Positions 45,261 to 54,062 of a stretch of 64,000 nt of DNA are shown piece by piece. The notes under the pieces are model-generated. The model was not told the origin of the DNA and searched no databases. It saw nothing but the letters and a program-made list of their open reading frames with translations. Source of the stretch: Gracilimonas sp. GTDB lineage: Bacteria > Bacteroidota > Rhodothermia > Balneolales > Balneolaceae. The stretch spans positions 1 through 64,000 of the forward strand of contig JAKURD010000001.1 of NCBI GenBank assembly GCA_022450045.1. The letters run 5' to 3'. Position numbers and translations under genes: made by a program. The stretch's first letter is position 1, and each line of letters opens with the position of its first letter.

Positions 45261-45676
45261 ATGGATTCGACCCAAATCACAAAACCCAAAAATCAAACCT
45301 GGAAGCAGAAAGCCTTCAGCTTCTTCGCCCTGTTTACCTCTACCGGAACATTGCTATGCTGTGCACTGCCGGCAGCGGTGGCTGCTTTTGCCGGGGGTGC
45401 CGCGGTATCATCAATGATCTCCGTTTTTCCCTGGCTGGTTCCATTTTCGGCCAATAAAGAGTGGATTTTCTTGGGTTCAGCAATAATGTTAATCCTCAAC
45501 GGCATCCTGATCTATCGCCCCAAAGGTAAGATGGCGTGTAATATCACGGGGGGCAAGGGTGCGAAGTAGCCGGACGTTTTACCAAAGTCATGTTTTGGGC
45601 ATCTATTGTTATTTATGGAACCGGAGCCTTTTTTGCCTACGCTATTATACCCGTCATGCGGATGTTAGGTCTGTAA
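45261..45676 (+). pseudogene. merT: MerT-like mercury transporter, frameshifted
   Basis: ATG 45261 (MDSTQITKPKNQTWKQK). First helix contains the paired cysteines GTLLCCALPAAVAAFAGG, and after a second helix comes LIYRPKGKMACNITGG. Near 45557 one base is missing; the other frame continues GCEVAGRFTKVMFWASIVIY and ends VMRMLGL at 45674-45676. The cysteine pairs in helix 1 and in the loop before the last helix match MerT. It would take Hg(II) from the periplasm into the cell. One indel only, so possibly functional in the living strain. Confidence 0.6.
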
Positions 45677-45705
45677 AGTTAGCCGTAATAACCTGTATCT
45701 AAAAC

Positions 45706-46542
45706 ATGTTTAAAATGAAAATATTTAATACCAGCAACCCCTTGGGTAACTCCGTTAAAGGCCTGTTTTTGCTCGCCGTTTTTTACGTGGGCAGCAGCAC
45801 AGCGGTACGTGCCCATGAACCTATTTTTGGCATTGGTCCGCGAACCATCTGGATGTACGGCCTGGGATTTGAGGCCCGCCTGAATATCCAAAGCTATACC
45901 CGGGAGGCTATGTATGAAATGGATTATCACACTATTTTTGGGTTGAACGCTGACTGGGCTATTAGCTTATCTACGCACCAGCCGCTGAATACTCCAGATT
46001 CACAAGCCCTCCAATTTGGTAATTTAGGAATCAGTACAAAATATCGGTTCTTCCGGAATGATGTGGAGGGCGGGGTATATCATGCCGCTGTTTTAGGAGG
46101 AGTAGAATTACCCATCGGCGATGATGACATCAGCCCAAATACCACCGACGTAGTTGCCGGCCTCTCCGGAGCGTATGAAGGCCGCCGGTGGCTGATGTTT
46201 ACTACGGGCCGGTATCGGCTGAATACGAATCTTAACGGCATTCATCGAGGGGATGCTTTTTTGTATGATATTGCTCTTGGTATCCGCCCGATACAAACAG
46301 GTTATTATGACCCAGATGTTGTACTAATGGCAGAATTTAACGGACAGATTTTTGGTGCAAATAAACGGAATGGACAGGTACTTCCGAACTCTAAAGGTGA
46401 TCGACTTTTTGCCGGCTTTGGCGCCTGGATTACCTATCGGAACTGGGCGTTTAAACCTGGAATACAACTTCCTGTATATGATAATGTAGTCAGAGAAAAT
46501 CCTGTTCCTCGTTTTACCTTCGGTATCGAGTTTCACATTTAA
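45706..46542 (+). CDS. Outer-membrane barrel-like protein in mer locus
   Basis: About 278 residues with a signal peptide (VKGLFLLAVFYVGSSTAVRA). The mature part starts HEPIFGIGPRTIWMYGLGFE and is rich in alternating aromatic/polar strands (YHTIFGLNADWAISLSTHQP, ISTKYRFFRNDVEGG), ending FTFGIEFHI with a terminal aromatic-rich strand, as in barrels. It resembles 'transporter' barrels of the phenol-degradation type and has no clear assigned substrate. Lying between MerT-like and MerP-like genes, it may help mercury cross or leave the envelope; this is inference. Confidence 0.6.
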   Translation: MFKMKIFNTSNPLGNSVKGLFLLAVFYVGSSTAVRAHEPIFGIGPRTIWMYGLGFEARLNIQSYTREAMYEMDYHTIFGLNADWAISLSTHQPLNTPDSQALQFGNLGISTKYRFFRNDVEGGVYHAAVLGGVELPIGDDDISPNTTDVVAGLSGAYEGRRWLMFTTGRYRLNTNLNGIHRGDAFLYDIALGIRPIQTGYYDPDVVLMAEFNGQIFGANKRNGQVLPNSKGDRLFAGFGAWITYRNWAFKPGIQLPVYDNVVRENPVPRFTFGIEFHI

Positions 46543-46570
46543 CAACAAGAATCCTTAAACAACCGCTATT

Positions 46571-46912
46571 ATGAAACATCTAATTCCCCTTTTAGGCATA
46601 GCTCTTGGAATCATGCTCAGCATTGCCGCCCCTAAACAGGCGCTGGCACAAAAAAAAATTGAGAATCCAGATATTACCATAAATGTGGCCGGACTTGCCT
46701 GCCCATTCTGTGCCTATGGCCTGGAGAAAAAGCTAAAAAAACTGGATGGTGTCGCTGCTATTTATGTAAATATCGACGAAGGTCAGGCTGACATCAAACT
46801 TAAGAAAGAAACGACGCTGGCAGAAGCCAATATTAAAAAAGCGGTAGAAGACGCTGGCTTCACCCTTACTAAAGTTACGTATGCCAATGAATCGGCCAAA
46901 CCAGATAAATAG
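46571..46912 (+). CDS. MerP-like periplasmic heavy-metal-binding protein
   Basis: 113 residues with a signal peptide (LLGIALGIMLSIAAPKQALA) and one HMA domain. The metal site is VAGLACPFCAYGLEKKLKKL, with CPFC in place of the usual GMTCxxC. YVNIDEGQADIKLKKE and FTLTKVTY complete the fold. Proposed role: periplasmic metal trap that hands mercury to the MerT-like protein. CPFC occurs in some HMA proteins of this phylum. Follows the barrel gene by 28 bases. Confidence 0.75.
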   Translation: MKHLIPLLGIALGIMLSIAAPKQALAQKKIENPDITINVAGLACPFCAYGLEKKLKKLDGVAAIYVNIDEGQADIKLKKETTLAEANIKKAVEDAGFTLTKVTYANESAKPDK

Positions 46913-46925
46913 CCTCGCTCCATTA

Positions 46926-47414
46926 ATGAATATTACTGGCTCTTTTTTATCAAAAAATACACTTTACGCTGTAGCTTTATATGGGCTTATCCTTAACACT
47001 ATGTGGGAATTTGCTCACGCAGGCCCGCTCTACGATATGTGGAAAGAAGTATCAACCACCGCCGGAATCATCCATATAACCCTGGCCATTGCGGGAGATG
47101 TAGTACTTATGGTTGGTATTGCAACTATCGCTGTATGGGTTTGTGGAGTAAATGATGTTCTTTCTCTCGGTTGGAAGGCCTCGATTTGTCTGTTGAGTAC
47201 AGGGTTTATTTTTGGTCTTTTTCTGGAATGGACTGCTAAGGCTTTAGACTTCTGGACCTACAACGACCTGATGCCCGGCCTTTCTCTATTTGGGGAATCC
47301 GTAGGGCTTTCTCCCTTGCTTCAAATAACGCTGTTGCCTTTCCTGAGTCTGTTTATGGCACTGAAATTTAATATAATTCCCAATCCAGAATCCCACACCG
47401 AAAAAGATCCATGA
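46926..47414 (+). CDS. Four-helix membrane protein of the mer locus, unknown function
   Basis: 162 residues from ATG 46926 (MNITGSFLSKNTLYAVALYG). About four helices, with LNTMWEFAHAGPLYDMWKEV in the first loop and FIFGLFLEWTAKALDFWTYN later; the conserved-looking acidic/aromatic residues (WEFAHAGPLY, LEWTAKA) could form an active or binding site. No family recognised. It starts 13 bases after the MerP-like gene. Confidence 0.55.
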   Translation: MNITGSFLSKNTLYAVALYGLILNTMWEFAHAGPLYDMWKEVSTTAGIIHITLAIAGDVVLMVGIATIAVWVCGVNDVLSLGWKASICLLSTGFIFGLFLEWTAKALDFWTYNDLMPGLSLFGESVGLSPLLQITLLPFLSLFMALKFNIIPNPESHTEKDP

Positions 47415-47468
47415 TTTACTGCTTACACATTTATTATGTCTTAGTCCTCTAATCACACCGAGATTATT

Positions 47469-47928
47469 ATGAAACCTGATATGAAAGAAAAATATGCTGA
47501 CATCTCCACTTTTAAAATTGGGGAAGTTGCCCACCGTGCGCAGGTTAATAAAGAAACCGTACGTTACTATGAAAAGCGCGGGTTGATTCCCGAACCGAAC
47601 CGTCACTACTCAGGTTATCGCATTTTTACCCAGCGCCATATTGATCAGATCCGGTTTATAAAACGAGCTCAGGAATTGGGTTTTTACTCTCAATGAAATT
47701 AAAGAACTGCTGGATTTGCGAATGGAAGAGTACACCAGCTGCTCCCAAATCCGCACGGAAGCACAGAAAAAATACCAGAACGTGATTGAAAAGATCAAAG
47801 ATCTACAACGAATCAAAAATACCCTTATAGATTTAATTGATTCGTGTGCCGACGAAGAACCTAACGGAGATTGTCCTATTTTAAAAACACTTGAAGGAAA
47901 CAATAAGAAGGGTAGGAATCTTAGATAA
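47469..47928 (+). pseudogene. merR: MerR mercury-type regulator, frameshifted
   Basis: ATG 47469. Winged HTH: FKIGEVAHRAQVNKETVRYY, EKRGLIPEPNRHYSGYRIF. At about 47680 an extra T in a T-run turns LGFTLNEIKELLDL into a stop; the other frame continues MEEYTSCSQIRTEAQKKYQ and IDLIDSCADEEPNGDCPIL. The three cysteines are 35 and 9 residues apart, exactly the spacing of C82, C117 and C126 that bind Hg(II) in the classic MerR. So this was a mercury sensor. A single-base error could also account for the break. Confidence 0.72.
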
Positions 47929-47977
47929 TGAATTCTCCAAAATCTGAAATTCCATTCTTAATTTCCATAAACCTCAT

Positions 47978-48195
47978 TTAAACTGCACAACAACTAAGCT
48001 TTTTGACGTCTTTATCAAAAGTTAGTGCGGCAAGTTTTATACCTTCGGAAAGGGTCAAATAGGGATGGAATTCCGACTTTAGTGACTGAATGGTAACACC
48101 GTGTCGAATAGCCAGAGCCAGTTCCATTAATAGTTCCGAACCTTCCGGAGCCAAAATACGGGCTCCAATCAAGCAGAGATCTCGCGCGCGCGTAG
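47978..48195 (-). pseudogene. merA: Mercuric reductase MerA, C-terminal fragment
   Basis: Minus strand from about 48195: LIGARILAPEGSELLMELAL, AIRHGVTIQSLKSEFHPYLT, GIKLAALTFDKDVKKLSCCAV. This is the dimer-interface end of flavin mercuric reductase, with the conserved C-terminal Cys-Cys. Everything before it is gone, replaced by the IS3-type remnant that adjoins at about 48196. MerA normally reduces Hg(II) to Hg(0); without it the locus cannot detoxify mercury by reduction. Confidence 0.72.
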
Positions 48196-48789
48196 CACGC
48201 CCTAAATGGGTCATCACCACCGAATCAGATCATAATGAATCGGTAGCGCCTAACTTGCTGGATCGTAATTTTAACCCCGATGCGTTATCCAAGGTATGGG
48301 TGAGTGATATTACATTTGCCGTGAGAAGATGGTTGGTTATATCTAACTACGGTTATCGATTTGTGTGACCGCAATGGGCATGAAAGCGCAGGATACAACC
48401 ATAGCGGCCTTCAAACAGGCGGTTGCTCATCGCAGGCCGAAAGTAGAAATGACCTTTCACCGCGACCGGGGAAAACAATATTGCGCGGAAGATTTTAAGA
48501 ATCTGTTAGACGACTATCAGATTCAACAATCCATGAGCCGCAAGGGCAATTGCTGGGGTAATGTTACGGCTGAAAGTTTTTTAAAGAGTCTAAAATATGA
48601 GGCGCAGATGCCCAAACGATTTGCCAGCTATAGTCAGCCGTGAAGAATGCTATTTGATTCTGGTATAATACCAACCGTCTGCACTCAGCATTAGACTATC
48701 GAGCCCCAAAAGAAGTTGAGCAACAATTAACATAAAAACTCGCTGTCTAACTACCCTAACTTACTGTCCACTTTTTTGTTGCAAGTCCA
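48196..48789 (+). mobile_element. IS3-family element remnant (OrfB part and right end)
   Basis: Plus strand reads SVAPNLLDRNFNPDALSKVW and VSDITF (first Asp), EDGWLYLTTVIDLCDR in another frame, TFHRDRGKQYCAEDFKNLLD (second Asp), SRKGNCWGNVTAESFLKSLK (Glu) and NRLHSALDYRAPKEVEQQLT. It is the second reading frame of an IS3-type transposase, split by two or three shifts and missing its N-terminus and OrfA. The right terminal repeat is probably TGTCCACTTTTTTGTTGCAA (48765-48784) plus a few more bases. It truncates merA on its left. Confidence 0.7.
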
Positions 48790-48818
48790 GTTCCCTTTTC
48801 GGTGGCTATACATTACAG

Positions 48819-50225
48819 TTACTGGTCAAACCAGAGGGCTTCTCCTAAAGTTGCATCCGGTACGTTAGCTCCGTTTCGTGTCAGTTCCGTAGCGGGATAA
48901 AGAATTCTTCTGATAAATTGACCATTAAGTTCCTCGTTATGGTTATTTGGAAGTTCCATATTCTTATATCCATAATCATAGCGTCGGGCATCAGCCCAGG
49001 CTTCCGGATGCAGGAACATCGCTACATTTTTTTCTTTCATAATATGATCGATTGTAAGGTTGGGAACACCTACACTTACAGAAGAATCATTGATATAAGC
49101 ATCCCGATCTTCCTGATTCACTCCGATTTTATCCATGTGAGCACGAATACCTTCCAGATAGGCATCATAAGCACGTTGGCCTTGGTTATCCCGAAGGGAG
49201 GCTTCAGCCTCAATAAACTTAAGCTCAGCAAAAGTTACCAGTTGAAGGGGAGTACTTCTTCTTCCATAAAATTCGTCACCGTTAATATGACTGTGACCCG
49301 TTATTGGTGATGCAATTCCGTTATCCGTACCGGCATAACTACCATCATCGAGTGAATCCGCAAAAATAGGCAGACGTGGATCGAAGGTAGGATAAGAAGT
49401 CCCATTCATAGCTTCGACTAGTTGAGTAGATATGTCACCGCCAAGCAACCCTCCATTATTAAGAACTACAACATTTGCCCACGGATTCATTTTGTCCTCT
49501 GTATAAGGCATTTGGGCGTCTTCATTATAAGAAACATACGATTGGTCAACAGCTCTTAATACTGCTATAGGATTGTACGATGTCTTTTTAGTCGAGTGAT
49601 TCAGGTAACGCGCTTTCAAAGCATAAGCGGTTTTGATCCACTTTTGGCGGTCGCCCTGATAAACATAATCATCTCTTCCGGGAAGGAATTCGGACTCTCC
49701 TTTTTGCAGATCCTGAATTCCGGTGTCCAGTCTCTGCTGTATTGCCGAATAAATAGATTCCTGACTGTCATAAGCAGGCGTTAGGTTATCCCCTCCTTGT
49801 AATGCTTCGGTATAGGGAATACTGCCCCAGAGATCGGTAGCCAGCCCTAAATTCATTGCATAAAGAATATTAGCAATGCCTGTATAGTCATTAGAACCCT
49901 GATCAGAAGCTATTGTTATCAACTCATCGAGGTCAGTCAGTACGTTATAAACCTGAAACCAAGTATTTTCCAAGCGTACTTCCCGATGTTGATCGATTGC
50001 ACTACCGCTGGGAGAAGCCAGGTGTTGAACATAATACGAAGTGACACTCCCTGCACTCTGATTTAGTTCGCTGGACGCATAAATTGCACTGGCCAACAGT
50101 CCAGAACTGGAAGCTTTGGTTGAAGCATTCGGATCATTGTTAACATCCAGATAGCTTTCACATCCCAACATAGATATCAGGAATATGCTCAATAACAAAC
50201 GGTTAATTTTATTTATATTTTTCAT
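48819..50225 (-). CDS. susD: SusD/RagB-like starch-binding outer-membrane lipoprotein
   Basis: 468 residues with lipoprotein signal LLLSIFLISMLGCESYLDVN. The SusD/RagB fold is indicated by NIL YAMNLGLATDLWG SIPYTEAL, WIKTAYALKARYLN and the C-terminal AELKFIEAEASLRDNQGQRA, with EAWADARRYDY at the end. It binds the substrate of the SusC pore; the class (SusD_RagB-2 type) suggests oligosaccharide or peptide uptake, and no enzymes adjoin to specify it. It follows susC by 32 bases and is intact. Confidence 0.9.
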   Translation of the reverse strand: MKNINKINRLLLSIFLISMLGCESYLDVNNDPNASTKASSSGLLASAIYASSELNQSAGSVTSYYVQHLASPSGSAIDQHREVRLENTWFQVYNVLTDLDELITIASDQGSNDYTGIANILYAMNLGLATDLWGSIPYTEALQGGDNLTPAYDSQESIYSAIQQRLDTGIQDLQKGESEFLPGRDDYVYQGDRQKWIKTAYALKARYLNHSTKKTSYNPIAVLRAVDQSYVSYNEDAQMPYTEDKMNPWANVVVLNNGGLLGGDISTQLVEAMNGTSYPTFDPRLPIFADSLDDGSYAGTDNGIASPITGHSHINGDEFYGRRSTPLQLVTFAELKFIEAEASLRDNQGQRAYDAYLEGIRAHMDKIGVNQEDRDAYINDSSVSVGVPNLTIDHIMKEKNVAMFLHPEAWADARRYDYGYKNMELPNNHNEELNGQFIRRILYPATELTRNGANVPDATLGEALWFDQ

Positions 50226-50257
50226 AATACATTACTTTTAAAACGGTTAGGTGTTAG

Positions 50258-53200
50258 CTACAGTGAGAGATTAAGTGAAAAGGCAAAGCTTCTAACAGAA
50301 GGTGTGCCTCTGCCCTGGAATCCCTGAGTGTTGCTGCCAGCACCATAAGCTGATTGTTCAGGATCAAATCCGGAGTAGGGAGTAAACAACAGCAGGTTGT
50401 TGCCAACAAAGGATATTCTTGCCGCACGTAAAGGGGTCTTATTTATAAGGCTTCCAGGTAAACTATAACTCAGATTAAGAGTTCGAAGTCTTACCCAAGA
50501 AGCATCTTCTACAAAATTGGTAGCAACCTTTCTCCAAACGTTACGATAATAGCCATCTCCGTATTGCACGCCATTATATTCCCCCTGTCCCAGGTAAACT
50601 TCTTTAGTGTTGGGTTGACCGTCAGCAGTTACACCTTCGAAAACAATCACTTGATCCCTGTTTAAGGTCTCCATGGAAAGTCCCTGAGCAGCGAAAAATG
50701 CTTCTGGTTGATTATATACATCACCACCCTTTCTGAAATCGAACAGAAAAGAGAGGCTTATATTTTTATATTTAAATGAATTTGTTAAACCTGCCGTCCA
50801 ATCCGGAGTCGCGTTACCAATAATTTTGTAGTCCAGATTTCGCACAGGAAAACCATTGTCATCTATTAATATGGGGCGATCTTCATCTACAAATAGAGGA
50901 TCTTCATCCTCGGGATTTTCGTAATATCGTTCATAACTGGTACCCATTATGTTTCCATATGATAAGCCTTCGAAGAGCTGAATCAACAGAGATCCCCCAT
51001 AAGAATATGAGGAACCGAACAACTCAATTGATTCAATCCCTTCCCGTATAGATACTACCTTGTTATTATTTTTGGAAAAGTTGGTTTTAATATTCCATGA
51101 AAAATTTCTGTCTTTTATAGGCTGTGCTGAAAGTAGAATTTCGATACCATCATTCTGTATCTCACCTGCATTAGTTAAAAAGGTGGTGAAACCCGTTGTA
51201 TTGGATACAGGTACATTGATGATCTGATCTTTACTGTTTGATTTATACCAGGTAAAATCCAGTCCGATGCGATTTTCAAAAAAACGCAGATCTGTTCCTA
51301 TTTCCACAGAGGTTGTTATCTCAGGTTTAAGGTCAGGATCGCCTAGCCTATTATCTTTTGTAAAACCCGAACTGCCATTAAATGGAAAATTACTTGGTGC
51401 GGTATACTTGATACCTGTTGCGTATGCAGGTGCATCCTTACCTACTTGTGACCAAGAAGTCCTCAACTTTCCATAATCAAAGAAATTCGGAAGCTGAATC
51501 AGATCACTAAACACAAAGCTTAAGCTCGCCGAAGGGTAAAAAAAAGATCGGTTATCTTTGGGTAATGTAGAAGACCAGTCATTTCTTCCTGTAATATTTA
51601 GGTACAGCATTTTTCTGTAATCAATATTGAAATCACCGTAAACACCAGTCACTCTTTTCTCTATTGTGCGCTCCGAAGTATTGGTTGTAGTGACATTACT
51701 CAAATCGTAGAAATTAGGAACTCCAAACTCCGAGCCATCTACTGTAAGGCGATCATACTTGCTGCTAAAAACATCATTTCCTACACGAAAAGAAGTACTG
51801 ATATCCTCAGAAAACTCCATGTTGAAAGTAGCCATTACCGTAGAGGTAAACTCGTTGTTATTAATGGTTGTCTCCTGAAGATACCCTTGTGCATCAAGTG
51901 GCACCTCCCCTTCTATTCCTTGGGGCCCTGGAATAACCCAGTTTCTTACATCATTATAATAATCATTGCCAATTTTATAATTAAGATTAAACCACTCGGC
52001 AATATCATAGTTAAGAGAAATCGTCCCGATCATACGGTTAACTTCATCTTCCATCTGATTGTACTTCGCTCGATAAATAGGATTGTCTAACCAAGGAGTA
52101 TAAACATTTTGGGTTCCATCTTCTTTTATCCAGTTAGTTACATCCTCGCTCGTTGGTGTATAATAAAGCTGACTTATCGGACCAATAGATCCTTGAGGAG
52201 TTTTATCTCCTCCTGAATTGATAAAATTTACTGAACCGCTCGCTTCCAGCTCGTCAGTAATAAACAGTTGCCCGGACACTTTAGCCGTGGTTCGCCCAAA
52301 ATTAGTTCCTGTAACCACACCCGTTTGATTCAGGTCTGAAGCAGAAATATAAAATGTTGACTTGTCTGAGCCTCCAGACAAACTGATAGAATTTTTAATT
52401 TGACGACCTGGTCCATCAAACTCGAAGAAATTTCTCAAATTGTCGTAAAATCTGGCACCCGCTACCGTATCTGCCTTAGGTCCCCACGCATGAAACGGCC
52501 AGGGATTAGATTGATAAGTAGGTTTCCCATACCATCCTCCCATAAACGTTTTCTGTTGATCAGGATACTTGCTAACCTCATCCCAGCCTACAGTACTTGA
52601 AAAATTAACCTTGATTTCTCCGGCAGTACCACTTTTTGTAGTAATGATGACTGCCCCATTAGCCGCCCTGATTCCATAGAGGGCTGTGGCAGCGCCTCCT
52701 TTCAGAATTGACAGTGATTCAATATCATCAGGATTAATATCTACCGCGCGATTACTATAAGCAAAATTTTCACTGCTGTTAGCTCCCGAGTAGGTAGAGT
52801 TATTAATGGGAACCCCATCTACTACAAATAACGGCTGATTGTCGGCACCCGGATCCAACGAGTTTACCCCCCTGATAATGATCCTGGATGACTGCCCCGG
52901 ATTCCCCCCGGCACTGTTAATGTTTACCCCTGAAACCTCTCCGCGCAAAGCATTAACCAGGTTGGGTTGCTCGGTTCGAGCTACCTCTTCTCCTCCTATT
53001 TCCTGAACAGAATATCCGAGAGCCTGCTTCTCCTGCTTGACACCAAATGAGGTAACGACCAATTCATCAAATGCCTGAACAGAAGGTGACAGTTCTACAT
53101 TTATGCTCGAACGCTCATTAATAGCTACTGTTTTCCTTTGATAACCTATAAAAGAAAACGAGAGAGAATCAGCATTTTGAGGTACCTTATTTAAGGTATA

Positions 53201-53389
53201 TTCTCCATCCTGATTTGTTGATGTACCAATTATTGTTCCACTAACTACTACATTTACCCCTGGCATTACAGAGCCGTTTGAAGCATCAGTTACATTCCCG
53301 GTTATAGTTCGTTCTTGTGCAAGTAATGAGCCTATTGCAAATAAAAGAAAAGCTCCAATACAGGCAATTTTATTTATTATTCGTCGCAT
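50258..53389 (-). CDS. susC: SusC/RagA-type TonB-dependent outer-membrane receptor
   Basis: 1043 residues. Signal peptide (IACIGAFLLFAIGSLLAQ), N-terminal carboxypeptidase-like regulatory domain (VTDASNGSVMPGVNVVVSGT), TonB-plug LVNALRGEVSGVNINSAGG, VVDGVPINNSTYSG and LSILKGGAATALYGIRAANG, then a 22-strand barrel ending SFAFSLNLSL with a terminal residue typical of barrels. A GAGGGA lies before the ATG. It imports macromolecules with SusD as lid. No regulator or glycan enzyme is next to it, so the substrate is open. Confidence 0.95.
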   Translation of the reverse strand: MRRIINKIACIGAFLLFAIGSLLAQERTITGNVTDASNGSVMPGVNVVVSGTIIGTSTNQDGEYTLNKVPQNADSLSFSFIGYQRKTVAINERSSINVELSPSVQAFDELVVTSFGVKQEKQALGYSVQEIGGEEVARTEQPNLVNALRGEVSGVNINSAGGNPGQSSRIIIRGVNSLDPGADNQPLFVVDGVPINNSTYSGANSSENFAYSNRAVDINPDDIESLSILKGGAATALYGIRAANGAVIITTKSGTAGEIKVNFSSTVGWDEVSKYPDQQKTFMGGWYGKPTYQSNPWPFHAWGPKADTVAGARFYDNLRNFFEFDGPGRQIKNSISLSGGSDKSTFYISASDLNQTGVVTGTNFGRTTAKVSGQLFITDELEASGSVNFINSGGDKTPQGSIGPISQLYYTPTSEDVTNWIKEDGTQNVYTPWLDNPIYRAKYNQMEDEVNRMIGTISLNYDIAEWFNLNYKIGNDYYNDVRNWVIPGPQGIEGEVPLDAQGYLQETTINNNEFTSTVMATFNMEFSEDISTSFRVGNDVFSSKYDRLTVDGSEFGVPNFYDLSNVTTTNTSERTIEKRVTGVYGDFNIDYRKMLYLNITGRNDWSSTLPKDNRSFFYPSASLSFVFSDLIQLPNFFDYGKLRTSWSQVGKDAPAYATGIKYTAPSNFPFNGSSGFTKDNRLGDPDLKPEITTSVEIGTDLRFFENRIGLDFTWYKSNSKDQIINVPVSNTTGFTTFLTNAGEIQNDGIEILLSAQPIKDRNFSWNIKTNFSKNNNKVVSIREGIESIELFGSSYSYGGSLLIQLFEGLSYGNIMGTSYERYYENPEDEDPLFVDEDRPILIDDNGFPVRNLDYKIIGNATPDWTAGLTNSFKYKNISLSFLFDFRKGGDVYNQPEAFFAAQGLSMETLNRDQVIVFEGVTADGQPNTKEVYLGQGEYNGVQYGDGYYRNVWRKVATNFVEDASWVRLRTLNLSYSLPGSLINKTPLRAARISFVGNNLLLFTPYSGFDPEQSAYGAGSNTQGFQGRGTPSVRSFAFSLNLSL

Positions 53390-53602
53390 ATATCTATATC
53401 CCTCATAATTATAACATTTATTGTTGAATGGGAATTTTCATGTATCCCTATAATAATCTTGTAACCAGTCCTTTACATATTTCCATAATAGTAAAAATTA
53501 GTCATCAATTATAAATAAAAAGGGAACCAATCCGTAAAAAATTTCAACTACTTGGAATTTCCTTCTATTTTTGAGCTCCGCTTTAATCAAAATTAAACCT
53601 GA

Positions 53603-53671
53603 ATGCACGTTCTTAAGTTCGGCGGCACCTCCGTGAGCAATGAATATACCTGGTGGATGCTTCGATTATGA
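53603..53671 (+). pseudogene. Aspartokinase N-terminal tip only
   Basis: ATG 53603 opens MHVLKFGGTSVSN, the start signature of aspartate kinase (KFGGTSV nucleotide loop), but the frame diverges at once and stops at 53669-53671. No other aspartokinase part follows. The remnant marks a deletion or insertion breakpoint. Confidence 0.5.
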
Positions 53672-53833
53672 GACTGTCTTTGAGTTTATTCCCTTGGGCG
53701 AAATTTCGGACAGCTAAAGGCGGTACTAAGATGCCTGTAAGCCCGGATGGGGCTCAGATGATCCCGAAAATAATTCATCTCCCGCCCAAGGTAAGTGACC
53801 CCGAGGCGCCGTTAACTCCCGCTACATAATAAA

Positions 53834-54062
53834 GGTACGATTGCAGTAAACGACCGGGACTATTTTGACTTTGGGCAGTTTGCGATCCATATGGAAGACC
53901 AAAACCACTTTGCCTCCCGCATTAAGTCTAATACCCTTTATGAACCCATCGTCGAAAACGAGCTTTCCGACGGGGAAGAGGGACATATTTTAAAAGATGA
54001 ACTCATCTATATGACCGGTCAGATGGCCATCAAAGTGGGCATGGACCAGGTGAAACCGCGCA
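53834..54062 (+). pseudogene. IS4-type transposase fragment
   Basis: In frame from 53834: GTIAVNDRDYFDFGQFAIHM, EDQNHFASRIKSNTLYEPIV, ending near TGQMAIKVGMDQVKPR. The pattern DRxYxDF..F…..FxxRLKxN is that of IS4-family DDE transposases. Ends are not seen. It abuts the restriction gene fragment. Confidence 0.5.

Noticed and set aside
48090..48368. 92-aa frame opposite merA
   Set aside because: It is partly antisense to the MerA fragment and partly the IS3-type transposase; its codons after about 48196 are already explained by the IS3 remnant.
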